A stretch of 64,000 bases of DNA from Paraconexibacter sp040581415 (GTDB lineage: Bacteria; Actinomycetota; Thermoleophilia; Solirubrobacterales; Solirubrobacteraceae): NCBI RefSeq assembly GCF_040581415.1, contig NZ_CP114014.1, positions 5,711,663 through 5,775,662 on the forward strand, given 5' to 3'. Position 1 is the first letter of the stretch. Every line of letters starts with the position of its first letter. Below the pieces are notes generated by a model. The model made no database searches, had not been told where the DNA came from, and saw nothing but the letters and a program-made list of their open reading frames with translations. Below, piece by piece: positions 48,138 to 56,487 of this stretch. The position numbers and the translations under genes were made by a program.

Positions 48138-49874
48138 TCAGCCCTTCGCGAGCGTGAAGTCGCGGAAGCTCGCCTTGCCGCGGTTGCGGGCCGCGTCGCG
48201 TGGCTCCGCGACGACGCGGTAGCGCCCCGGCTTGAGGACGGTGGTCCCCGCTGCCTGGCCGCGGATCCGGCCGCTGAACGGGACGGCGTTCGCCCCCGCG
48301 ACGGCGTCGCGCGAGATCGAGCGCGACGTGAAGGCGCGGTCGACGGCCCCGCACGCCCGCTTGGCAAGCGCCCTGGCGAGCGCGGCGGTCCGGGCCTTGC
48401 CCTTGAGCCGGCGGATCGCCGCGGTCCGGGCGAGCCGGGCGCGGAGCTTCGCGACGTTCGTCGCGGTCCGCGGGGTGCAGCCGGCGGCGTCGAGCCGCAG
48501 CCCGGGGACCAGACGCAGGAACTTCAGGCGCACCTCCGCGGGCTCGGAGAGCGTGAAGCGGATCGTCGCCCCCCGCGGCGCGAGCCGGAGCTGCACCGGC
48601 GTGAGAGCCGTCCCGAGCCGGAACGTCGCGGGGATGGTCAGGCCGCTCAGGACGGGTGCCGTCCGGTCGGCCGGTCCGCCGCCACCGCCCGGGGTCACCC
48701 CCGGCACAACCGGCCCGCCGGGCCCTGCACCGCCGCCCACGGGCCCGAGCTCGAGCAGCGTCACCGGGGCGGTGCTGCCGTTCTGGACGCCGAACATCGC
48801 CCATCCATGACCGTCCGCCGTCATCGCGAGGCCGTCGCGCGAGAACCCGGCGGCCGGCCGCGTCCCGCGGTACACGGGGACGGGGGCCGACCACGTGACG
48901 CCGTCGGTGGACGTGCGCCAGTGCAGCTCGAAGGCCTTCGTGTCGTCCGGCTGGTCGACGTCCGCGCCGTAGACGACGTGCAGGTTCCCCGCCGGGTCCT
49001 GGTGGATCTCGGGACGTTGCAGGTCGGTGCCGAGCTCGACGGGTGCCCCGGCCCCGGCTGCCCCGATCCGCCTGACGGTCGTCCGCGAGCCGATGGCGCT
49101 CTCGGTGCCGAGCCGCTGCGTCTCCATCAGGAAGACCCCGCCGGGCCCGCCGACGAAGCCCTCCCGCTCGGTCAGCGGCGTGGTGGTCAAGGGGACGGGC
49201 GGGCCCCACGTCGCCACGTCGTTCGGGTTCCCCGTCCCGCTGTGGCGGCGGATCGACGTGCCTTCCGAGGAGGACGAGCCGGAGCTCGCTCCCTGGAGCA
49301 GGGCGACGAGCGTGCCGCCGTCCAGCGCCAGATCGGCCGACCCGACCACGGGGTCCTGGGGCTTCAGCATCGCCCAGGTCGTCGGTGCGGGGCCGGTCAG
49401 CGGGTGATGCTGGAAGTTGCCACCACCGCTGATCGTGGAGATCGCGTCGCCCGGGCCCAGGATGGCCTGCGAGGTGCCGCTCGGCAGCGGGCTCGCCGGC
49501 TGCGGATCCGAGACGACCCGCACAGGGCCGAACGTCCCGCCGCCGTCGGTCGAGGTCGCCAGCCGTCCCTGGGACAGGTGGGAGTAGACGTGGATGGTGG
49601 ACGGGGCCGCGGCCAGGACGTACGGCCCGCCGACGGCACCCGTCATCCCGACCTCGCGGGCCGCCCCGCAGGCCGTCGCCCCACGGTCCGCCCGGCAGTA
49701 GCGGACCTGGCCGGGACTGCCCCCGAGGTGCACCAGGTGCGCGTTGCCCGCGGCGTCCATCGCCAGGTCCTGCTGGCGGCCCTCGAAGGCCACGAACGGG
49801 GTGGCGGCACCCGCCGGCGCCGCTCCGAGCAGCGCACCCAGCGCCGCGACGATGATGACTGCCCGTGCCCGCAT
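48138..49874 (-). CDS. Secreted beta-propeller-like (sialidase-fold) protein
   Basis: A 578-residue protein. A signal peptide (about 1-24, ending AGAATP) precedes repeated blades of the kind STDGGGTFGPVRVVSD and STDGVTWSAPVPVY (Asp-box-like SxDxGxxW). A Gly/Pro-rich linker lies near 385-405. A C-terminal domain of about 170 residues (LRLAPRGATIRFTLSEPAEV) then resembles the Ig-like repeats of actinobacterial surface proteins. It is probably exported and binds a polymer or glycan; catalysis is not evident. It converges on ddl with a 3-nt gap. Confidence 0.78.
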   Translation of the reverse strand: MRARAVIIVAALGALLGAAPAGAATPFVAFEGRQQDLAMDAAGNAHLVHLGGSPGQVRYCRADRGATACGAAREVGMTGAVGGPYVLAAAPSTIHVYSHLSQGRLATSTDGGGTFGPVRVVSDPQPASPLPSGTSQAILGPGDAISTISGGGNFQHHPLTGPAPTTWAMLKPQDPVVGSADLALDGGTLVALLQGASSGSSSSEGTSIRRHSGTGNPNDVATWGPPVPLTTTPLTEREGFVGGPGGVFLMETQRLGTESAIGSRTTVRRIGAAGAGAPVELGTDLQRPEIHQDPAGNLHVVYGADVDQPDDTKAFELHWRTSTDGVTWSAPVPVYRGTRPAAGFSRDGLAMTADGHGWAMFGVQNGSTAPVTLLELGPVGGGAGPGGPVVPGVTPGGGGGPADRTAPVLSGLTIPATFRLGTALTPVQLRLAPRGATIRFTLSEPAEVRLKFLRLVPGLRLDAAGCTPRTATNVAKLRARLARTAAIRRLKGKARTAALARALAKRACGAVDRAFTSRSISRDAVAGANAVPFSGRIRGQAAGTTVLKPGRYRVVAEPRDAARNRGKASFRDFTLAKG

Positions 49875-49908
49875 GGTCGCGAGCGTAGACCAGCCCCGCG
49901 GCGGTCAG

Positions 49909-49940
49909 GAGCGGGATGCGTCGCATGACGCAGCCCGCTC
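49909..49940 (-). terminator. Terminator after the bifunctional-nuclease gene
   Basis: GAGCGGG-A-TGCGTC / GACGCA-G-CCCGCTC, a 14-position stem with one mismatch and a GCAT loop, between two minus-strand genes. It lies 7 nt beyond the stop of the gene at 49947-50441. Confidence 0.65.
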
Positions 49941-49946
49941 GGGCGG

Positions 49947-50441
49947 CTACTCCCCGGACTCCCCCGCGAAGTCCTCGGGGGTCACCTGGTCGAGGAACTC
50001 CTTGAAGCGGTCGACGACCTCCTCGGTGTCCTCGACGTCGTGCTCGAACTCGATCGCCGACTCGGCGATGACGTCCTCGGCGGCGAAGATCGGCGCACCG
50101 GAGCGGACGGCGAGCGCGAGCGCGTCGCTGGGACGCGAGTCGATCTGCAGCGTCCGGTCGCCCACCGTGAGCGTGATCTGGGCGAAGAAGGTGTTGTCCT
50201 TCAGCTCCGTCACCGCGACCTGGGTGCACTTGACCTCGAGCTCGCCCAGCATGTCGACGAGCAGGTCGTGCGTCATCGGCCGTGGCGTGGTCTGGCCCTG
50301 GAGCTTCATCAGGATGGCAGCGGCCTCGGGGTGGCCGATCCAGATCGGGAGGAACTTATTGGAGTCGACGGTCTTGAGCAGCACGATCGGCTGCTTGCCG
50401 ACCATGTCGAAACTCACTCCGTAGATGACCATCTCCTGCAC
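49947..50441 (-). CDS. Bifunctional nuclease-domain protein (BFN/DUF151)
   Basis: A 164-residue protein with the BFN core: VLLKTVDSNKFLPIWIGHPEA, PRPMTHDLLVDMLGEL, then SRPSDALALAVRSGAPIFAAE. An acidic tail follows. The GTG at 50441 has GAGGAG 7-8 nt upstream; the ATG at 50432 has no proper spacing. Plant and bacterial homologues show DNase/RNase activity, often in stress contexts. Confidence 0.9.
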   Translation of the reverse strand: MQEMVIYGVSFDMVGKQPIVLLKTVDSNKFLPIWIGHPEAAAILMKLQGQTTPRPMTHDLLVDMLGELEVKCTQVAVTELKDNTFFAQITLTVGDRTLQIDSRPSDALALAVRSGAPIFAAEDVIAESAIEFEHDVEDTEEVVDRFKEFLDQVTPEDFAGESGE

Positions 50442-50564
50442 GCGAGAGCTCCTCGGCTTCCATGGGGTTGCACGAGTATAGGTGGACGCCAGGGGCCACC
50501 CCGGCGCGCCCCGGGCGCCCTCGCCCCTCCCCCGGGACGGCTGCATTCCGACTAGGATCGACGG

Positions 50565-50963
50565 GTGTCGGCCGCTGACCAAGGCGTTATCACCGTGGTC
50601 CTCTGCGACGACGTCCCGCAGTTGCGCACGCTGCTGCGCTACGCCATCGACGAGCACGCGGACCTCGAGGTCGTGGGCGAGGCGGGTGACGGGCAGGCGG
50701 GTGTCGACCTGATCGAGAGCCTCACCCCGGACGCGGTCGTCCTCGACCTCTCGATGCCGGGCCTCGACGGGCTCGAGGTGATCCCGCGGATCCGCGAGCG
50801 GTCGCCCGGGACGTCGATCATCGTCTTCAGCGGGTTCACCGCCGACCGCATGGCGCGCGAGGCGCTCGAGCTGGGCGCCGACCGCTACCTGGAGAAGGGC
50901 GAGGACATCGACACCGTCGTGGCCTCGATCCGCGACGCGGTCGAGCACCGCCGGGTCGCGTGA
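50565..50963 (+). CDS. Stand-alone response regulator receiver
   Basis: A 132-residue CheY-like receiver. CDDVPQL holds the acidic pair (Asp15-Asp16), Asp61 in VVLDLSMPGLDG is the phospho-acceptor, the switch Ser is in IVFSGF and Lys111 is in YLEKGED. No DNA-binding output domain follows; the gene stops and overlaps the kinase-like gene by GTGA. It starts with GTG. The closest relatives are NarL/LuxR-type receivers that normally carry an HTH, so the output is missing or acts through protein contact. Confidence 0.9.
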   Translation: MSAADQGVITVVLCDDVPQLRTLLRYAIDEHADLEVVGEAGDGQAGVDLIESLTPDAVVLDLSMPGLDGLEVIPRIRERSPGTSIIVFSGFTADRMAREALELGADRYLEKGEDIDTVVASIRDAVEHRRVA

Positions 50964-52153
50964 TGCCGGTGGCGCGGCCGTCGCTGCGCCTGGCCCTCGG
51001 CAGCCCCGACGGCGCGCTGGCCCTGTTCCGGCTCGCGCTGACGGTCGCGCTGGTCGCGTTCGGCCTCATCGACCACATCCACTCCCCGGTCTACTGGATC
51101 GCCTGCGGGGTCGGGGCGACGCTGTCGGTGAGCCGCCTGGCGATCACCGTCCAGGGTCGAGTCGCGGCGGAGCGCCAGCTGGCTTCGAGCGTGCTGCTGG
51201 GCGGGGTCCTGCTGGCGACGCTGGCCACCAGCGGCGGGATCGAGAGCGACGTCCGCTGGCTGCTGCCGCTGATCCCGCCGGTGTTCGCGTCCTACTACGA
51301 CCACCGCCGGGTCGCGCTGGTCGGCTCGGGCCTGCTGGTCGGCTACGTCGCGATCAGCGTGCCGGACCTTGCCGTGTCCGGCGACGCGGACGCGCACGAC
51401 GAGGTGCACGCGGTCCTGCTCACCTCGGTCGCGATCGGGCTGTCCGCGGTCACCGCCGTGGCCGCGGCGGTCATCCGGCACGACAGCGTCCGCCGGATCC
51501 GGCACCTGGACCAAGCGCGGCGCACGCTGCTGCGGCGGGCGCTGAGCGCGGAGTACAGCGCCCGCCGGGAGATCAGCGCCGGCCTCTACGACGAGACGCT
51601 GCAGCTGCTGCTCGGCGCCCGTCAGGACATCGTCGAAGCGAGCGCGGGCGACCGTGACGGGCTCGTGCTCGCCGGTCATCAAGTGGACGCGGCCATCGAC
51701 GCCGTGAAGGCGATCGCGGCGTCGCTGCATCCCGTGGCGCTCGAGCATGGGGGTCTGGCCCCTGCCATCAACGCGCTCACCGAGCCGCTGCGCGAGCTCG
51801 GCGTCGTCATCGAGCTGCAGGTCGACGACGCGGCGTCGGGCATCGCCGACGACGTCGTCGTCCCGATCGTCCGCGAGCTGCTTGGCAACATCGCCCGGCA
51901 CGCGTCCGCCACCACCGCGGCCGTCTGGGTCGTGGCCGGGGTCACCCTGCTCGAGCTGGACGTCAGCGACAACGGCACCGGCTTCGCGACGGGGGACGGC
52001 GACAGCGGCAGCGGCCTCGCCTTCGCCGCCGAGCGCGCCGCCATGGCGGGCGGGACGCTGACCGTGGCGACCAGCGCCGGGGGCGGCACGACGGTCAGCG
52101 TGCGCCTGCCCCTGGGCGCAGATTGGGCCCCCGCCGCCGGCGTGGCCGGCTGA
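50960..52153 (+). CDS. Sensor histidine kinase-like protein with Tyr at the phospho-acceptor position
   Basis: A 397-residue NarX/DesK-like sensor with about six membrane helices over residues 18-172, a HisKA_3-like dimerisation helix (EISAGLYDETLQLLLGARQD) and a HATPase domain with N-box RELLGNIARHAS and G-box DNGTGF, then GSGLAFAAERAAMAGG. In the family this helix reads LHD with His as phospho-acceptor. Here the codon at 51587-51589 is TAC, giving Tyr210. It overlaps the receiver gene by 4 nt. Either the protein is a noncanonical regulator or phosphatase, or kinase function is lost. Confidence 0.85.
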   Translation: MMPVARPSLRLALGSPDGALALFRLALTVALVAFGLIDHIHSPVYWIACGVGATLSVSRLAITVQGRVAAERQLASSVLLGGVLLATLATSGGIESDVRWLLPLIPPVFASYYDHRRVALVGSGLLVGYVAISVPDLAVSGDADAHDEVHAVLLTSVAIGLSAVTAVAAAVIRHDSVRRIRHLDQARRTLLRRALSAEYSARREISAGLYDETLQLLLGARQDIVEASAGDRDGLVLAGHQVDAAIDAVKAIAASLHPVALEHGGLAPAINALTEPLRELGVVIELQVDDAASGIADDVVVPIVRELLGNIARHASATTAAVWVVAGVTLLELDVSDNGTGFATGDGDSGSGLAFAAERAAMAGGTLTVATSAGGGTTVSVRLPLGADWAPAAGVAG

Positions 52154-52223
52154 TCTCCCGCGCGGTCGCCCGACGCGCGAACGAAGCCGGGACTGATTGC
52201 CGGTCGGTCGATCGGCGGACCGC

Positions 52224-55025
52224 TCAGGCCGGTGCGAGGATCGCGCGCAGGTCGGCGCGGGAGCGGACGTCGAGCTTGCGGTAGGCGTTGCCGAGGTGCG
52301 CCTCGACCGTCTTGATGGTGACGAACAGCTCCTCGGCGACCTGCCGGTTGGTGTGCCCCGCGACGACGAGATCGACGATCCGGCGCTCGGACGCGGTCAG
52401 CGAGTCCACGCCGCTGAACGCGAGCTTGCGCGGGCGGGCACCGAGGGCGACGAGCTCCTCCCGTGCCCGGCCGGCGAGCGGGCCGGCCTGGCACGCCGTC
52501 GCGAGGTCGGCGCCCCGCTCCAGCGCGCCGCGGGCGTCGGTCCGCCGGCCGGCCCGGCGGAGCGCGACGCCGAGGTCGATGTGGGCGCGGGCGTGCTCGA
52601 GCCGCATGAACCCGGCCGAATCGTGCAGCGCGAGCGCCTCCTCGAGCAGCGCGATCGACCGGGACGGGTCGACGCGGGCAAGGATCCGCAGCGCAGCCGC
52701 GATCCGTGCCGGCACGCCGAAGCGGCGCTCTTCGGCCAGCCACTTCTGGGCCTCGGCGAGCGCCTCCGCGGCCTCACCGGCGGCGCTCAGCGCAAGCGGG
52801 AGCGCGCCTTCCCAGGAGACGGGCAGCACGTGTCCCTCATGTCGCTCGACGAACGCCCGGTGCTCTCGGGCCGCGGCGAGCGCTTCGGGGGCGCGGTGGC
52901 AGGCGAGGTGCACGAGCGCCCAGCTGGGGAACCCCCACATCGCGACCAGCTCGCCGGCGCCGGCGCGCTCGCGCGGGTCCACCTCGGTCGCCATCAGGGC
53001 GTCGGCCGCCTCGGCCCCCTGGTGCGCCAGGACCGTCTCGAGCCGGTAGGCGAACGCCATGCGGCCGACGTGCTTGCCCTCCGAACCCGGCGAGGCGGCC
53101 ACGAACCGGTCCATGCTCGCGACGGTCTCCAGGGCCGCCGGGAGGTCGCCGGCCTGGACCTGCGAGGCGAGGCGCATGATCTCGGCCTGGTGCATGGCCG
53201 ACCCGGACGCGGTGGAGCGCGCGACGGCCTCGACGTGCGCGAGCTCGCGGTCGAACTCCTCGAGGTGCCCGGCCATGAGCAACACGTCGAGCGGGTTCGC
53301 CGCCAGGCCCGCGAAGCTCGGTGCCTCCCAGGCCAGCTGCCCGTCGGCCAGCGCGCGGATGGCGATGTCGACCGACTCCTCGCGCGTGGCGATCGCCGTG
53401 TGGAACGTGGTGTGGGCGGCGAGCGCGAGACGGCCCGCGGTGGTCTCTGCGCTGAGCTCGGCCGGGGGCGGCAGGTCGAACGGACGCCGCTCGTTCGGCG
53501 GCAGCCACCAGCTCCAGTAGTGCGCCAGCGACCGGAGCGCCAGGCGGCGGTCGGCGTCGTCCGTCGCGTGATCGGCGGCGTCGTGCAGGACCTCGACCAT
53601 CGCACGGCGCTGGCCCCCGAAGCCGGCAGCGGTCGCGTAGGTGGCCACGGTCCGCAGGCGCGCGGTGGTGTCGTGGCTCACGCCGGACAGGTTCTCGACG
53701 GCCTCGGCGAGCTGGCCCACGCGGAACTGCGCGACCCCCAGCTGCTGGCGGACAGCCGCGGCGACGTCCGGGGCGGGCGGCTCGTCGAGCGCCCGGGTGA
53801 GGTAGGTGATGGCAGCGGCGGGCGCACCGCGGCGGTCGGCGTCCTCGGCCGCGGCGACGAGCAGCGCGGCGATCTCGGGGTCCCCGGCCGGAATGGTGCG
53901 CAGGAGGTGGCTCGCGACGCGCTCGGGCGGGGCGGCGGCCTCGCGCAGGATGGTCGCCGCGCGGTGGTGCGCGAGCGCGAGCGCGCGGGGGCCCCCGTCG
54001 CCTCGTAGTGCCTCGGCGATCAGCGGGTGCGAGAGGGCCAGGCGGGTTCCGGCGTCGAACAGGCCGGCCGCCGCCAGCTCGTCCGCGGCGGTCAGCACCG
54101 CTGCGATGTCGAGCTGGGTGAAGCGGGTCACGTGCACCGGCGGGACGTCGTCGCCCAGGACGGCCACCGCAGCGGCGACCGCAGCGGCGTCGCGGCTGAG
54201 GCCGCCGATCCGCGCGAGCGCCACCATCGACACCGCGCGCACGGACCACGGCTCGTCCGGGTCCTCCATCACCTGCTCGCGGCTCATGCGCGCGGCCTGC
54301 AGGACGAACATGGGGTTGCCGCTGGTCGCCACCTGCAGCGCCGCAGCGGCCTCCGGACCGGGCTGCTCGCCGGTGCCCTCCGCCAGCAGCAGCGCGACGG
54401 CCTCGCGGCTGAGGCCCGCGAGCCGGATCACGAGCGCGCGATCGACGATCGCGTCAAGGGCGGGCTCGTCGTCGCACGGCGCGCCGTCGCGGATCCCGAG
54501 CACCAGCACCAGCGGGTGGTCGCGTGCGCGGTTCGCCACGAACGCCAGCGTCCGCAGCGACGGTGCGTCCGACCAGTGCACATCGTCGACGAAGAGCGCG
54601 ACCGGGGCGCGGTCGCACAGCCCGGCCACGACCCAGTAGAGCGCGTGGAAGAGGACCGGCGAAGCGTCGACAGCGCTCGTGGTGTCGAGCCCGAGCGCGA
54701 CGGCGGCGGGGGCGGCCGCGCCGCCCAGCAGGCTTGCCTGCTCGTCCGCGGTGGCCGCCCGCACCGGCGGCTCCAGGAGCGTGCGCACGACCCCGAACGT
54801 GAACGACCGCTCGAGCTCGGCGCCACGGGCCCCGAGGACGCGCAGCCCCTGTTCCTCCGCGTCGGCCCGCGCCTCGGTCAGCAGCGCCGTCTTGCCGATC
54901 CCGGCCGGTCCGCGGACCACCACGACCGATCCGCGGCCGTCGAGCGCGCCCGCGAAGGCGTCGCCGAGCAGGCGGCGCGGTCCCTCGCGATCCAGCAGGC
55001 CCGTCGGCGGGCGTTGGTCCCCCAT
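52224..55025 (-). CDS. LuxR-family ATPase regulator (LAL/MalT type)
   Basis: A 933-residue LAL regulator. The N-terminal ATPase has Walker A GPAGIGKTALLTEA (about 40) and Walker B FVDDVHWSDAPSLRTL (about 145). A long helical TPR-like middle follows. The C-terminal LuxR HTH (LTASERRIVDLVVAGHTNRQ, then TVEAHLGNAYRKLDVRSR) binds DNA. Such proteins integrate a small-molecule inducer with ATP binding. It converges on the sensor-like gene. Its targets are unknown. Confidence 0.9.
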   Translation of the reverse strand: MGDQRPPTGLLDREGPRRLLGDAFAGALDGRGSVVVVRGPAGIGKTALLTEARADAEEQGLRVLGARGAELERSFTFGVVRTLLEPPVRAATADEQASLLGGAAAPAAVALGLDTTSAVDASPVLFHALYWVVAGLCDRAPVALFVDDVHWSDAPSLRTLAFVANRARDHPLVLVLGIRDGAPCDDEPALDAIVDRALVIRLAGLSREAVALLLAEGTGEQPGPEAAAALQVATSGNPMFVLQAARMSREQVMEDPDEPWSVRAVSMVALARIGGLSRDAAAVAAAVAVLGDDVPPVHVTRFTQLDIAAVLTAADELAAAGLFDAGTRLALSHPLIAEALRGDGGPRALALAHHRAATILREAAAPPERVASHLLRTIPAGDPEIAALLVAAAEDADRRGAPAAAITYLTRALDEPPAPDVAAAVRQQLGVAQFRVGQLAEAVENLSGVSHDTTARLRTVATYATAAGFGGQRRAMVEVLHDAADHATDDADRRLALRSLAHYWSWWLPPNERRPFDLPPPAELSAETTAGRLALAAHTTFHTAIATREESVDIAIRALADGQLAWEAPSFAGLAANPLDVLLMAGHLEEFDRELAHVEAVARSTASGSAMHQAEIMRLASQVQAGDLPAALETVASMDRFVAASPGSEGKHVGRMAFAYRLETVLAHQGAEAADALMATEVDPRERAGAGELVAMWGFPSWALVHLACHRAPEALAAAREHRAFVERHEGHVLPVSWEGALPLALSAAGEAAEALAEAQKWLAEERRFGVPARIAAALRILARVDPSRSIALLEEALALHDSAGFMRLEHARAHIDLGVALRRAGRRTDARGALERGADLATACQAGPLAGRAREELVALGARPRKLAFSGVDSLTASERRIVDLVVAGHTNRQVAEELFVTIKTVEAHLGNAYRKLDVRSRADLRAILAPA

Positions 55026-55076
55026 CGCGCGCGATCGTACGGTCCGCCGCCGTGCCGGGCCAGCGAAATGTGACGG

Positions 55077-55550
55077 TTAGCGCTGGCGGCGACGCGCCCG
55101 GATCGCTGCTCCGGGACGTTGCCGCGCGCGGCTTTCGGCGATGAGCTCGCGGTGCGCGCCGCAGGCCCAGGGTGAACCCGCGCCGTCCCGGTCGCCCGGA
55201 AGCGCGTCGAGCAGGAGGGCCCCGTAGTCGAGCCCGGGCAGCGGTTCGAGGTCGACGTCGATGCTGATGCCCTGGGCGGCCCAGCCGCTGCGGCGGCGCT
55301 CGCGGAGGAGCTTCGGCGTGATGTGCACGACCAGGAACTCGCTGTCATGCGCGATCCGCAGCATGGCGTGCGCGTCGGCAAGGACCTTCGCAGTGCGCTC
55401 GATGTTGCGGGCGAACGGGGCGATGCACACCTGTCCGGGCTCGAGGATGACGAGGACCACCCCCGCCTGCTCCAGGAAGCCGACCCCGGGATCGCGGCGG
55501 GCGCGGCCGTGCCAGGCGTCGAGGTCCGAGGGGTGGATCTGGGTGGCCAC
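55077..55550 (-). CDS. Hypothetical protein
   Basis: A 157-residue protein of mixed alpha/beta appearance (VGFLEQAGVVLVILEPGQVC, LLRERRRSGWAAQGISIDVD) with a basic C-terminal tail ending RARRRQR. No signal peptide or named motif is recognised. It is upstream of the LAL regulator gene in the same direction (51 nt) and could be co-transcribed with it. Coding potential is plausible from its steady G/C third positions and lack of overlap with other genes. Confidence 0.55.
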   Translation of the reverse strand: MATQIHPSDLDAWHGRARRDPGVGFLEQAGVVLVILEPGQVCIAPFARNIERTAKVLADAHAMLRIAHDSEFLVVHITPKLLRERRRSGWAAQGISIDVDLEPLPGLDYGALLLDALPGDRDGAGSPWACGAHRELIAESRARQRPGAAIRARRRQR

Positions 55551-55611
55551 GCGGTCAGTGTCGGCCCGCCGCTCGGCGCCCGCAAGGCTTGGGACGAATC
55601 TCCCGCTTTCG

Positions 55612-56313
55612 CTATCCGGCGGCGACTTCCTTCCCGGTGGCCGGATCGACCTGCACCGTGGCGCCGGCGGTCGTGCGGTAGCCGACGATCCCGTCGTCGA
55701 AGGCGACGGACGACGGGATGACCGTTCCCCGCCGCTCGTCGTAGGCGAGCTTCCAGTCGCCGTACCGGGACGACCCGAAGCCGTTCGCGAACGCCTTCCT
55801 GTACGCGGCGACGTAGAGCGCCTGGGCGCTGCCCTGCTTGCCGATGATCGTCGCGAGCGAGCCGCTGCCGGGGTCGATCACGTACCGGTGGGAGGGACGG
55901 ATCGGTCGGACGAAGAGGAAGTTCTTCTGCACCTTGCCGGTGCGCGCGTCGACCCAGCCGATGTTGTAGTTGGTCCCGGCCCCAGCGACCCCGGACGCCG
56001 ACTGGACCCCGGTCACCTCGAAGCCCACGTACTTCCCCGTCGTCCGGAAGGCGCCGAAGGCCACGAGGCTCGGCGGGCCGGCGGCGAGCACCTGCGGCGT
56101 GCGGCGTGCCGTACTGCAGGCCAGGAGCGTGACGCGGGTCTTGCCCTTGACCTTCTTGCTGGTCGAGTAGAGGCGCACGCCCTGGTCGGTGACCCGGGTG
56201 AGCCCGTCGCCCCCGCACCCGCCGGTCCGCGCGCCCGACGCCCCGCCGGCGGCTGGGCCGCCGATGCCCACGACGAGGGCGATGGCTACTGCGGCGGCAA
56301 CGCTCCGTTTCAT
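55612..56313 (-). CDS. Secreted hypothetical protein
   Basis: A 233-residue protein with a signal peptide (MKRSVAAAVAIALVVGIGGPAAG) and a beta-rich mature domain of repeated short strands (VRLYSTSKKVKGKTRVTLLAC, YNIGWVDARTGKVQ, VAFDDGIVGYRTTAGATVQV). One Cys pair near residues 33 and 66 could form a disulfide. No family recognised. The ATG at 56313 is chosen by the signal peptide. Confidence 0.65.
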   Translation of the reverse strand: MKRSVAAAVAIALVVGIGGPAAGGASGARTGGCGGDGLTRVTDQGVRLYSTSKKVKGKTRVTLLACSTARRTPQVLAAGPPSLVAFGAFRTTGKYVGFEVTGVQSASGVAGAGTNYNIGWVDARTGKVQKNFLFVRPIRPSHRYVIDPGSGSLATIIGKQGSAQALYVAAYRKAFANGFGSSRYGDWKLAYDERRGTVIPSSVAFDDGIVGYRTTAGATVQVDPATGKEVAAG

Positions 56314-56433
56314 GGTGCGCAGCGTACCGACCGCCGGCGGAGTTCGCCCGCGTCCTGATCGCGCGATCACGGCCCCGCTGGCCGCTGCCCCCGAGAGTCC
56401 TTGCGGACGATCCTGCGAGTGGCGATAGGCGCG

Positions 56434-56467
56434 CTGAGGACGCTGCCCGCGCGGGCGGCGTCCTCAG
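56434..56467 (-). terminator. Terminator after the collagen-like gene
   Basis: CTGAGGACGC-T-GCCC and GGGC-G-GCGTCCTCAG around a GCGC loop give a 15-position stem with one mismatch, 20 nt past the stop of the collagen-like gene on the minus strand. Confidence 0.7.
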
Positions 56468-56487
56468 GCACCAGGCCGCCCTACTGG

